The position numbers and the translations under genes were made by a program. DNA of 64,000 nt from Olleya marilimosa CAM030 (GTDB lineage Bacteria; Bacteroidota; Bacteroidia; Flavobacteriales; Flavobacteriaceae). How positions within the stretch are numbered: the stretch's first letter is position 1; each line of letters starts with the position of its first letter. Location of the stretch: NCBI RefSeq assembly GCF_000518485.1, contig NZ_KI912443.1, positions 186,001 through 250,000 of the forward strand, given 5' to 3'. Shown here in pieces: positions 8,669-18,600 of the stretch. The notes under the pieces are model-generated. The model had not been told where the DNA came from. It searched no databases and saw nothing but the letters and a program-made list of their open reading frames with translations.

Positions 8669-10342
8669 ATGAAAAAGAGCATACTTTTAATCGCAATAGC
8701 TATTCTTGTTTTCAGTTGTAAAACTGATAAAAAAGCAAATCAAGATATCGCAGAAAACAAGAAAAAAGAAGAAGTTAAAACACCTTTTGTATGGGAAGCT
8801 GCAAATGTCTATTTTTTATTAACCGATCGTTTTAATAATGGTGACAAAACCAACGATGTTAATTATAACCGAACCAAAGAAACTGCTGTGTTACGTGGTT
8901 TTGAAGGTGGCGATTTACAAGGAATCACGCAAAAAATTGAAGACGGTTATTTCACCAATTTAGGTATCAATGCCATTTGGATGTCACCAATTGTAGAGCA
9001 AATTCATGGCGCAACCAATGAAGGTACTGGTAACACCTATGGTTTTCATGGCTATTGGACTAAAGATTGGACCAACATCGACGCTAATTTAGGAACCAAA
9101 GCAGACTTAAAAAAACTTGTAGATGTTGCACACAAAAAAGGAATTCGTGTACTGTTAGATGCAGTAATTAATCATACTGGTCCAGTAACAGATCAAGATC
9201 CGGTTTGGCCAAGTGATTGGGTAAGAACAGAGCCACAATGTAGTTATGATAATTACGAAAACACGGTTACTTGTACTTTGGTTAAAAATCTTCCAGATAT
9301 TAAAACTGAAAGTGATGAAGCTGTAGAATTACCACCACAATTAGTGGAAAAATGGAAAGCCGAAGGTCGTTATGACCAAGAAGTTGCAGAGCTAGATGCC
9401 TTTTTTAAAGCCACAGGTCATCCTCGTGCACCTCGTTTTTATATCATGAAATGGTTAAGTGATTATATCACAGATTTTGGTATTGATGGTTACAGAGTTG
9501 ATACTGTTAAACACACAGAAGCTTTTGTTTGGCAAGAGTTTAAAGACGTATGTGATAACGCTTTCGCGGAATTTAAACAGCAAAACCCAAACAAGGTTTT
9601 AGACGATAATGCATTTTACTTGGTTGGAGAAGTGTATAACTACGGAATTTCAGCAGGAAAAGCTTTCGATTTTGGCGATAAAAAAGTCAACTATTTTGAT
9701 GATGCTTTTAATAGCTTAATCAATTTTGAATTTAAATGGAATGCTGCACAGCAAACCTACGAAGAGCAATTCAAAAAATACGATAGTCTTTTACATACCA
9801 ACCTAAAAGATTATGGAGTACTAAACTATTTAACCTCGCATGATGACGGACAACCTTTTGATAAAAATAGAGAGAAAACCTACGAAACTGCAACACGATT
9901 ATTACTCTCTCCAGGAGCTGCACAAGTATATTATGGAGACGAATCTGCAAGAGATTTAACTATAGAAGGCACTGTTGGAGATGCTACTTTAAGAAGTTTT
10001 ATGAATTGGAATGAAATAGCACACCAACAAGACTTGTTAATCCATTGGCAAAAATTAGGTCAGTTTAGACGTAATCATCCTTCGGTTGGAGCAGGAAAAC
10101 ATACCATGCTTAGTAATTCGCCTTACCTTTTTAGCAGGAGTTATGCTAAAGACGATTTTAAAGATGAAGTCGTTATTGGAATCGATATTCCTAAAGGAAA
10201 ACATACTATTGATGTGTCTTCAATCTTTAAAGATGGAGCACAAATTAAAGACTTCTATTCAGGAGAAATTCTAGAAGTTACAAACGGAAACATTACAATT
10301 GAAACAGAATCTAACATCCTATTATTAGAAAATATTAAATAA
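8669..10342 (+). CDS. GH13 alpha-amylase lipoprotein, MalS-like
   Basis: A 557-residue GH13 with a lipoprotein signal (lipobox VFSC). Barrel motifs are LLDAVINHTG (region I), GYRVD (nucleophile Asp278), VGEVYNYG (acid/base Glu321) and TSHDD (Asp392). The phrase YGFHGYWTKDW and the long insert after region I (about residues 180-260, with two Cys) recall the periplasmic amylase MalS group. That subfamily call is my inference. A small C-terminal beta domain follows. It starts 7 nt after the GH31 fusion stop and 8 nt separate it from the next amylase, so the genes are co-transcribed. It would shorten maltodextrins outside the cytoplasm. Confidence 0.9.
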   Translation: MKKSILLIAIAILVFSCKTDKKANQDIAENKKKEEVKTPFVWEAANVYFLLTDRFNNGDKTNDVNYNRTKETAVLRGFEGGDLQGITQKIEDGYFTNLGINAIWMSPIVEQIHGATNEGTGNTYGFHGYWTKDWTNIDANLGTKADLKKLVDVAHKKGIRVLLDAVINHTGPVTDQDPVWPSDWVRTEPQCSYDNYENTVTCTLVKNLPDIKTESDEAVELPPQLVEKWKAEGRYDQEVAELDAFFKATGHPRAPRFYIMKWLSDYITDFGIDGYRVDTVKHTEAFVWQEFKDVCDNAFAEFKQQNPNKVLDDNAFYLVGEVYNYGISAGKAFDFGDKKVNYFDDAFNSLINFEFKWNAAQQTYEEQFKKYDSLLHTNLKDYGVLNYLTSHDDGQPFDKNREKTYETATRLLLSPGAAQVYYGDESARDLTIEGTVGDATLRSFMNWNEIAHQQDLLIHWQKLGQFRRNHPSVGAGKHTMLSNSPYLFSRSYAKDDFKDEVVIGIDIPKGKHTIDVSSIFKDGAQIKDFYSGEILEVTNGNITIETESNILLLENIK

Positions 10343-10350
10343 ATACTCAC

Positions 10351-11772
10351 ATGAAAAAACTAATATTATCCCTTGCAATACTTAGTGTTTTTGCTTGTAA
10401 AGAAGAAAAAAAACAAGAAGAAACAAAAGTTGATACTAAGGAAGAAGTAGCAATACAACCTATTTCGGCTTCCGATTTAGAAACTGCTGTTATCTATGAA
10501 GCAAACATCAGACAATATTCACCAGAAGGGACTTTTGAAGCTTTCACAAAAGACATTCCACAGTTAAAACAATTAGGCGTAAAAGTCATTTGGTTAATGC
10601 CTGTTTTTCCTATTTCAGAAACAAAACGAAAAGCAACAGGAGGAGAAGATAGCAAGTTTGCAACCGATTTTCCTGAAGCAGAACAAGACAAGTATTTAGG
10701 TAGTTATTACGCAGTGTCCGATTTTACTAAAATCAATCCAGAATTCGGAACAATTGAAGATTTTAGAAGCCTAGTAAATACAGCACATGATAACGGAATT
10801 TATGTAATTTTAGATTGGGTTCCTAATCACACAGGTTGGGATCATACTTGGTTAAAAACCAATCCAGAATATTACACACAAAACGACAAAGGCGAAGTGG
10901 TGCATCCTGTAGATACAGATTGGACAGATGTTGCCGATTTAAACTACGACAACCAAGAGATGCGAAAAGCAATGATTGCAGACATGAGTTATTGGTTAAC
11001 CGAAGAAGGTGTTGATGGTTTTAGATGTGATGTTGCAGGATCTGTACCAACCAACTTTTGGGAACAAGCAATACCTGAATTACGTGCTAAAAAAGACATT
11101 TTTATGTTAGCGGAAGCTTGGGAACCAGAATTATTAAAAGACGGTTTATTTGATATGGCTTATGGTTGGGATAGACATCATGCTATGAATCATATTGCAA
11201 AAGGCGAAAATGATGCAACGGAATTCACAACAGCTTTACAAACCGATTTTGAGCGTTATGAAGCAGATGATATTTTAATGAATTTTGTAACCAATCATGA
11301 TGAAAACTCTTGGAATGGTACCATTAAAGAACGTATGGGAGAAGCTGGTGAAATGATGACTGCTTTAGCCTATGTAACTCCAGGAATGCCATTAATTTAT
11401 TCTGGTCAAGAATACGATTTAGACCATAGATTATTGTTTTTTGAAAAAGATAGTTTCACGCATACCAAAGGTAAAACATGGAAAGTATTAGAGAAATTAG
11501 CGACTTTAAAACAGAATAATGCTGCTTTACATGGCGGAAAAGCTTCAGCTAAATACAATGCAATAGATAATGGAAAAGATGTGATTTCTTTTTCAAGAAC
11601 AAAAGGAAATGATGAAATTGTGTTTATAGCAAACGTTTCAGAAGAAAACGTAAAAGCTAACCTACCTCAAAAAGGAAATTATTTAGATTTTATGACTAAT
11701 GAAACTATAGAATTAAAAGGCGATGCAATTATGTTAGAGGCAAATCAATATAAGATATTGGTTAAGCAATAA
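10351..11772 (+). CDS. GH13 alpha-amylase lipoprotein
   Basis: A compact 473-residue GH13 and the last gene of the maltodextrin operon. The signal peptide ends in lipobox VFAC, followed by a Lys/Glu-rich linker. The barrel shows ILDWVPNHTGWDH (region I), GVDGFRCD (nucleophile Asp227), LAEAWEP (acid/base Glu255) and VTNHDENSW (Asp317). There is no N-terminal cyclomaltodextrinase domain, so it is a different amylase type from the gene at 3193. A C-terminal beta domain follows from about residue 390. The intrinsic terminator 30 nt after the stop marks the operon end. Three non-identical GH13 lipoproteins in one operon suggest complementary cutting of linear and branched glucans. Confidence 0.9.
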   Translation: MKKLILSLAILSVFACKEEKKQEETKVDTKEEVAIQPISASDLETAVIYEANIRQYSPEGTFEAFTKDIPQLKQLGVKVIWLMPVFPISETKRKATGGEDSKFATDFPEAEQDKYLGSYYAVSDFTKINPEFGTIEDFRSLVNTAHDNGIYVILDWVPNHTGWDHTWLKTNPEYYTQNDKGEVVHPVDTDWTDVADLNYDNQEMRKAMIADMSYWLTEEGVDGFRCDVAGSVPTNFWEQAIPELRAKKDIFMLAEAWEPELLKDGLFDMAYGWDRHHAMNHIAKGENDATEFTTALQTDFERYEADDILMNFVTNHDENSWNGTIKERMGEAGEMMTALAYVTPGMPLIYSGQEYDLDHRLLFFEKDSFTHTKGKTWKVLEKLATLKQNNAALHGGKASAKYNAIDNGKDVISFSRTKGNDEIVFIANVSEENVKANLPQKGNYLDFMTNETIELKGDAIMLEANQYKILVKQ

Positions 11773-11801
11773 TAAGCAACATCCATATAAACTAATATAT
11801 C

Positions 11802-11826
11802 AAAAGTGCCTTAGGGCACTTTTTTA
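11802..11826 (+). terminator. Intrinsic terminator of the maltodextrin operon
   Basis: The stem AAAGTGCC/GGGCACTTT with a short TTA loop is followed by TTTTT, 30 nt after the last amylase stop. It separates the sugar operon from the next transcription unit, whose -7 box lies about 50 nt further on. Confidence 0.9.
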
Positions 11827-11878
11827 GTTTTAGCAATGTCATTTTGTTAAAGTAAATGCGACTAACCATTATAATGCG

Positions 11879-11886
11879 TATTTTTG
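11879..11886 (+). promoter_or_regulatory. -7 box TATTTTTG of the GAF-gene promoter
   Basis: The octamer matches the Bacteroidota -7 consensus TAnnTTTG recognised by RpoD. No TTG was found at the usual 17-23 nt upstream, so the -33 element is weak or absent. The box overlaps a possible TTG start at 11884, which argues that translation starts at the ATG at 11899 instead. Confidence 0.5.
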
Positions 11887-11898
11887 CGTAATTTTAAG

Positions 11899-14286
11899 AT
11901 GATGATCAAAGACCTAAACGATAATATAAATTTACCTTTCTCGTTACAGATTAGCTTTAATAAGTTAATAGAACGTTATGAAGGTTTAGCTAAAAGCAAT
12001 GACCAGTTTATTGCTGCCAAGGCTAGTCGTGTCTTAAAAGCGCAGGAGCCTTATCCTGTTTTAAGAGAGGGTTTTAGCAAAACGTCAGTATTATTTGAGC
12101 ATGAAAAGGTAATTCAGATTTTATTACAAGATTCGTTTAGTGAAGTTTTAAGTTTAAACGAAATTAAAACAGCAAGTGTACCATATCATAATTTTATTTT
12201 CAATGCCTCTAAGCGTTTTGAAAATATAATTGAAGCTGCAGGACCAGATTTTGAATTGGTTATAAAAAATATGCCAGAAAACGATTGGTATATATTAAGT
12301 TGTACAATTATCATGAATTTTTGCTACGGTTACAATGCCAACTTTAAGCGACCATTATATTATGAAATTCCTGATGCTAATGGTATAACCAGAATTTATA
12401 AAATCTTGTATAATGCAGATTTTATGGAGATTGTGCCTACAGCTCAAGCACCTAAATTAACAGAGGATGATTTTGATCAACTATTAGATAATTTTGATAA
12501 TATAGAGTTATGGAAAGAGAAGTTTCCGCCAAACAGCTATGTGTCAAAAGGATTTGTAATCTCTAATATTTTTGATGTTACAGATGATCAATCTATATCA
12601 AATATAAAAACGACATTAATTGGAAACAATAAGCGTAAAGATGAAAGCTTTATGGCTGATTTTCAAAAAATATTTCGTTCGTTATTAAATATCACAGATT
12701 TAGAAGTTGGTTTTTCTATTTTTAATAAAGAAGAAAATACCTTAATGAAGGTGCACGACTCTAGTATTAATAGTTTTTTATTAAAGGCTAAAGAAGAATT
12801 TAAATGCGAAAATCTATTTTGTCATTATAGTTATGACAAAATATTAAAGGATAAAACTAATTTTTCAATTAGTGATGTGGATAAAAGTTTTGCGCAATGT
12901 AATGGTCAATCACCACAAATTAAAGTTTTAAAACAACAAGGTTTTAAAAGTGCCATTTTTGCTCCAATAGCAGAAGATGGTGAGTTGTTAGCAGTATTAG
13001 AATTAGTATCTAGAACACCTAAAGCCTTAAATAGTATTAACTCCAATAGATTGGCAGACGTGATGCCATTTATATTATCTGCAGTTAAACGCTCTAAAAG
13101 AGACGAAGAAAACTTAATACAAGCCATTATACAAAGGGAATGTACATCTATACACCCAAGTGTAAAGTGGAAGTTTGAGCAAGCTGCTAGACAATTTATA
13201 GCAGAAGAAGCTCAGGGAAATGACAATCCAACATTTAGCAAGATAAGTTTTGATAACGTTTACCCTTTATTTGGTCAAATAGATGTGAAAGGGTCTTCTG
13301 ATGCCAGAAACAATGCCACACAAAAAGATTTATCGCTTCAGCTTAAACTTGTAGAAAAAATAGTAGCAACTGCTTTTGAAACTGAAAAATTACCCATTTT
13401 TGAGCAGTTATTATTTCAAATTAAAAATTATAATAAAGCGCTAAAAACAAACTTTAAAGTTGATAGTGAGCAAAAAATAACTCAGTTTTTTATAAATGAA
13501 ATTGAGCCTCTTTTTAAATTTCAATTAAAATCTAAACCTTATATTTTAGAAGCTATTGAAGACTATTTTAATAAGGTAGACAGTAAATTAAACGTGATAT
13601 ATTATTATCGAAAAAATTACGATGATACTATAAGTTTGATTAATAAAAACATGTCGTCACTTTTAGATAAACAACAAATTAAGGCTCAAAAAATGTATCC
13701 TCATTTTTTTGAACGCTATAAAACGGATGGTGTTGAGCACAACATGTATATTGGAGAGGCTATTACTAAAGAGGACTCGTTTAACGAAATCTATTTATAC
13801 AACTTGCGTTTATGGCAAATGCAGGTCATGTGTAACATGGAATCTGTGTTTTATAATCAGCAAAACGAATATCCCTTAGCTTTAGATGTGGCGTCAATGA
13901 TTTTGGTCTTTAACCAACCATTATCCATTAGATTTAGAACAGATGAAAAGCATTTTGACGTGGATGGTACTTATAATGCTAGATATGAAGTTGTAAAAAA
14001 ACGAGTAGATAAAGCAAATATTAAAGGTACTGATGAGCGTATAACTGCTAAAGGAAAATTAACAATCGTTTATTCTCAAAAAGAAGATGAAATCGAGTAT
14101 TTAAAATACATTAATTTTTTACAATCCAAAGGACAGTTAGGTGATGAGGTCGAAATTTTAGAGCTAGAAGACCTGCAAGGTGTAACAGGACTAAAAGCTA
14201 TAAGAGTTAATATACTATATCATGGTAAATTCGATAAAAAAGAATTTTACACCTATGATGATTTAATGAAAGAAGTTAACCATTAA
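11899..14286 (+). CDS. GAF-domain-containing protein of unknown function
   Basis: A cytoplasmic protein of 795 residues with no signal peptide or clear membrane helix. I do not recognise a named family. Residues about 250-405 look like a GAF domain (LEVGFSIFNKEENTLMKV, then SAIFAPIAEDGELLAVLEL). The N-terminal third and the long C-terminal helical half have no motif I can name; no kinase, cyclase or EAL/GGDEF motif is present. A TTG at 11884 could start the frame earlier, but it lies inside the probable -7 box, so the first of two adjacent ATGs was chosen. Its stop overlaps the convergent HD-Pycsar gene by 11 nt. A ligand-sensing role is inference from GAF only. Confidence 0.75.
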   Translation: MMIKDLNDNINLPFSLQISFNKLIERYEGLAKSNDQFIAAKASRVLKAQEPYPVLREGFSKTSVLFEHEKVIQILLQDSFSEVLSLNEIKTASVPYHNFIFNASKRFENIIEAAGPDFELVIKNMPENDWYILSCTIIMNFCYGYNANFKRPLYYEIPDANGITRIYKILYNADFMEIVPTAQAPKLTEDDFDQLLDNFDNIELWKEKFPPNSYVSKGFVISNIFDVTDDQSISNIKTTLIGNNKRKDESFMADFQKIFRSLLNITDLEVGFSIFNKEENTLMKVHDSSINSFLLKAKEEFKCENLFCHYSYDKILKDKTNFSISDVDKSFAQCNGQSPQIKVLKQQGFKSAIFAPIAEDGELLAVLELVSRTPKALNSINSNRLADVMPFILSAVKRSKRDEENLIQAIIQRECTSIHPSVKWKFEQAARQFIAEEAQGNDNPTFSKISFDNVYPLFGQIDVKGSSDARNNATQKDLSLQLKLVEKIVATAFETEKLPIFEQLLFQIKNYNKALKTNFKVDSEQKITQFFINEIEPLFKFQLKSKPYILEAIEDYFNKVDSKLNVIYYYRKNYDDTISLINKNMSSLLDKQQIKAQKMYPHFFERYKTDGVEHNMYIGEAITKEDSFNEIYLYNLRLWQMQVMCNMESVFYNQQNEYPLALDVASMILVFNQPLSIRFRTDEKHFDVDGTYNARYEVVKKRVDKANIKGTDERITAKGKLTIVYSQKEDEIEYLKYINFLQSKGQLGDEVEILELEDLQGVTGLKAIRVNILYHGKFDKKEFYTYDDLMKEVNH

Positions 14287-15550
14287 CAACGTAAGCTTCT
14301 TCCATAATTTTTGCATTTGTCTGTATATTTATTTGAGACGTACTATCCAAAACATCTTGAATATTAACTCCAGGGTTTTGTTTAACAGCAACACCAAAAG
14401 CAATTAACGATACAATTATCCCTATCATAAATACAGTATAAGTTATTCTTAATAGTCGGTATTTACGTTCTAATACTATTCCTAAAAAATATAAATCCTT
14501 GGTAAGCGATTTGTAAATGTACTCTTTGTCATTTATCATTTCGTTAATAGCCCATTCAAACTCGTTAAGTTTCATTTTATGGAAATTTCCAAAAAACGTT
14601 AAGTTAACTTCTTTATTTTTTACATCTTCCTTGGTAAATTGACCAGAAGTCACATTTGGTCTAGTTGCAATTATGGACATTACCATAGATATAACACTAA
14701 ATAATGTAAAAATTACTGTAGGCCAAGTTAGGTATGGGTTAGTGTCTAGTTTAGAAATTAAATTAGCTAATACTACTGATATTATAATGGCATTAACAGA
14801 CAATAAAATGTTTGCTTTTGTATCTGCAATATCACTTAATTTTATGTGGTTTCTTAACGCTGTTCTGTAAAAAGATTGGATAGCACGTTCTGGACTTTCG
14901 TTTTTATATTGTGCTTTATACTTAGCTTTTAGCTCTTCTGTTTTTTGTTTTGTCTTTTGTTTCTTTTTAGCAAGAATTAGTTTAGCTAGATTTTTTTCTT
15001 TTCTTTTTTGCCAATTTTGTAAGGCGTAATCCGTGTAATAACTATGTTTTTTAGATAATACTTTAATGTTTTCATCCAGCCATTCTCTAGGAGTATAGTT
15101 AGCAATGCCTGCCAACTCTAATTCTTTTCTTAAAAATTCGCTAGCTTCAGGAAAATATTTTTTACCAAAATGAGAAGCATCAGCATCCCGCAAAATTTTC
15201 TCTAATTCTGTTTGTGGCGTGCTATCAAACTTAGTAGCTAGTATACAGTCTTCAACAGCTTTAATAGTTTTTTCATCTACATGTTGTTTAGATAAAAAGT
15301 CTCTTGCTATTTGCGCACTAACTTCTTCATGACCTTCTCTTTTTTGTGTATAACCTACGTCATGTAATAATGCTGCTAATTGAAGTATTTGAGCATCATT
15401 AACATCAATTTTAGAATTTTCTATAATTTCTTTCGTACTTTTAAATACTCGTAAGGTATGCGTATGATTGTGATAAACTATCGTGTTTGGTAGCTCATTT
15501 TTAAGGAGTTCAAATACAAAAGCTTCGGTTTTTTCAATTAGTTTTGACAT
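14276..15550 (-). CDS. HD-domain hydrolase fused to Pycsar-effector-type membrane domain
   Basis: A protein of 424 residues from the ATG at 15550; a TTG 24 nt upstream could add 8 residues but is less likely. Residues 1-190 form an HD phosphohydrolase with His31 in HNHTHTLRV, His63-Asp64 in ALLHDVGY, and a later Asp in LRDADASHFG. A Lys-rich helical linker follows (about 190-225). Residues about 230-400 match the Pycsar effector (PycTM, former DUF5706) pattern: NHIKLSDIADTKANILLSVN, two close membrane helices, ATRPNVTSG, FFGNFHKM, RKYRLLRITY and a last membrane helix. In Pycsar defence such domains respond to cCMP or cUMP and disrupt the membrane. No pyrimidine cyclase gene is visible nearby, so a defence role is unproven. 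Confidence 0.88.
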   Translation of the reverse strand: MSKLIEKTEAFVFELLKNELPNTIVYHNHTHTLRVFKSTKEIIENSKIDVNDAQILQLAALLHDVGYTQKREGHEEVSAQIARDFLSKQHVDEKTIKAVEDCILATKFDSTPQTELEKILRDADASHFGKKYFPEASEFLRKELELAGIANYTPREWLDENIKVLSKKHSYYTDYALQNWQKRKEKNLAKLILAKKKQKTKQKTEELKAKYKAQYKNESPERAIQSFYRTALRNHIKLSDIADTKANILLSVNAIIISVVLANLISKLDTNPYLTWPTVIFTLFSVISMVMSIIATRPNVTSGQFTKEDVKNKEVNLTFFGNFHKMKLNEFEWAINEMINDKEYIYKSLTKDLYFLGIVLERKYRLLRITYTVFMIGIIVSLIAFGVAVKQNPGVNIQDVLDSTSQINIQTNAKIMEEAYVVNG

Positions 15551-15605
15551 GTGTGCATAATTATTCTTATCCAAAGTACTAAAAAAATAAAACTATCAAC
15601 CTTTA

Positions 15606-18600
15606 ATGACAAAAAATAACATATTTCTAACGTTTGTTTTAGCTATTCTATTGACTAATTGTGCCAGTTTTGAAGCGCAATACAAAGAGAAAGATGAAAC
15701 TGTAGTCGCATTACCTAATAAACCAATAGATAAAACTTTTTATTTGGTTGGTGATGCAGGCAAATCTCCAATGGGTGGGTTTAGTAAAGGTCTGACTGCT
15801 TATAAAAATCTGATAAAAGATAAAGATACAAAAGGTGACTATACCATATTTTTAGGCGATAATATTTATCCAGCAGGTTTGCCATCTAAAGACGATCCAT
15901 ATTATGACGAAGCTAAAAATCATTTACAAGCACAAGTAAATTCGGTTGCAGGTTTTAAAGGAGAAGTATTATTTATTCCTGGTAATCACGATTGGTATGC
16001 AGATGGTTTAAATGGATTAAAAGATGAAGAAAAATTTATCGAAGATGCGTTGGGTAAAAACACCTTTCAGCCAGAAAATGGGTGTCCATTAGAAGTGGTT
16101 GAGGTTAGTGACAATATCGAGCTAATTATTATAGATACACAATGGTATTTGGAAAATTGGAATGACCATCCTACTATTAATGACGAGTGCGAAATTAAAA
16201 CTAGAGAGCGTTTTTTATTAGAATTAGAAGGCGAGTTTAAAAAAGCCCAAAATAAAACAGTAGTAGTAGCTATGCACCATCCAATGTACACAAATGGTAC
16301 ACATGGAGGGTTTTACAGTGCAGACAAACATTTATATCCAACACAAAGTAAAATTCCGGTCCCGATTTTAGCATCCTTTTTAACGCAGGTTAGAACACAA
16401 GGAGGTGTGTCTATTCAAGATAGATATAACGAGCGTTATAATAAGATGATGAATCGTATTGAAACCTTAGCCTTAGAGTATACTAATATAATTTTTACTT
16501 CTGGACACGAGCATAATTTACAGTACATAGAAAATAACGGTATCAAACAAATTGTATCTGGTTCTGGAGCAAAACAATCAGGAGCAGCCTTAAGCAATAA
16601 TGGTTTGTTTTCTTACGGTAAACAAGGCTTTGCAACATTAACAGTGTATAAGGATGGTAGCAGTTATGTCAGTTTTTATGGCGAAGATAATGAGCAGCCA
16701 AAACTATTGTACACAAAACAAATTGCTGAAAAAAACTCTGCAGAGTATGATTTGTCCACATTACCAGATAGTTTTTCTCAAACCATACAAGCATCTATTT
16801 ATACTGAAGAAGAAACAGACAAATCTGGAGTCTATAAAACTTTTTTTGGTGAAAAATACAGAGATATTTATAGTCAAAAAATAGAAGTGCCAGTAGCTAC
16901 ATTGGATACACTTTATGGCGGTTTAGAAATTGTTAGAGAAGGAGGTGGTCACCAAACACGATCTTTAAGATTGCAAACCAAAGATGGTAGACAATTAAAC
17001 ATGCGTGCGTTACGTAAAAGTGCAACACAATATTTACAAACTGTTTTATTTAAAGAAACGTATTTAGAGGACGATTTTGATAAAACTAAAGTCGAAGATT
17101 TAATACTAGACTTTTATACAGCAGCACATCCTTATGCTTTTTCTGTAGTGCCAGATCTTTCACATGCAGCAGGTGTGTATCATACCAATCCTAAATTGTT
17201 TTACATTCCTAAACACAAATATTTAAAGGATTACAATTATAATTATGGAGGCGAATTATATTTAATTGAAGAACGTCCGGAAGATAATTATACAGACGAA
17301 AAAAACTTTGGATATGCAGACGATATCGAGAGTACACACGATATTATTAAAAAAATAAGAACAGACGAAAAGTATAAAATTGATGAAAACGCTTTTGTTA
17401 GAGCACGTTTATTTGATATGCTTTTAGGAGATTGGGATAGACATCAAGACCAATGGAGATGGGCTCAGTTTAATCAAGACAATGGAGATAAATTATACAA
17501 GCCAATCCCAAGAGATAGAGATCAAGTGTTTTCTAATTTTGATGGTGCATTATTGGATATTATGCGCTTTATTTCTGGTTCAACTAAACAGCTACAAGTT
17601 TATGATGGCGAGTTGAAGGATATAAAATGGATGAATAGTGCAGGAATTAAATTAGATAAAGTGCTAATCCAAAATTCAGATAAATCTGTGTGGATAAAAC
17701 AAGCACAATATTTACAAGATAATATTACAGACGCTGTTATTGAAGAAGCTTTTAGTAAAGTCCCAAAAGAAGTACAAGAAGAATCTTTATTGCAGATTAA
17801 AACATTTTTAAAAGAAAGAAAAAATAATTTACAAGATATAGCAGAGCGTTATTCTGACTACTTAAATCAATTAGTAATATTAACTGGTACAGATAAAGAT
17901 GACTATATTGAAGTTAACCGTATTGCTGACAACCAAACCCAAGTTGTAATCTCTAGAATTAAAGATGGAAAAAAAGCAGATGTTATAGTTGATCGTACAT
18001 TTAATAAGGATATTACTAAGGAGTTATGGATTTATGCTTTAGATGATGATGACGTAATAGAAGTAAGTGGTAAAGCTAATAACTTAATTTTTACACGAAT
18101 TATTGGTGGTCAAAACAACGACGAATATATTATTAACAATGGTAGACGTGTACGTATATATGATCACAAGTCTAAACCAAATACGATTACAAAAAATAAT
18201 GGTGCTAAAATAAAATTTACAGATATCTATAATAATAACCTTTTTGATTTTCAGAAAAACATAGTAAAAACAAGTGTAGTTACTCCTAGTCTTGGCTATA
18301 ATCCAGATGATGGCTTTAAGGTAGGTGTTGGTCTAAATTATACTGTTAAAGGATTTTCTCGTAACCCATACTCGCAACAACATCGTTTTAAAAGTGGTTA
18401 CTTTTTTGCAACTAGTGGTTTTAGTTTAAACTATGATGGCGAATTTGCAAACCTTTTTGGAGAGTGGAACTTACATGTTGCTGGACAGTTAACCAGTGAA
18501 AATTTTACCAATAACTTTTTTGGTTATGGTAATGAAACCGTTAATAATGATGATGATCTAGACTTAGATTATAATAGAATTAAAACAAGTATTTATGCAG

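Noticed and set aside
3193-11772. Three GH13 genes as recent tandem duplications
   Set aside because: Their domain layouts, lengths and motif contexts differ (N-domain, MalS-like insert, compact form), so they are not recent copies.
11884-11898. TTG at 11884 as start of the GAF-domain gene
   Set aside because: It lies inside the probable -7 box TATTTTTG, so a transcript would begin downstream of it; ATG at 11899 is preferred.
14276-15550. A complete Pycsar or CBASS operon
   Set aside because: Only the effector-like domain is present; no cyclase, second effector or other defence gene was found among the neighbours.
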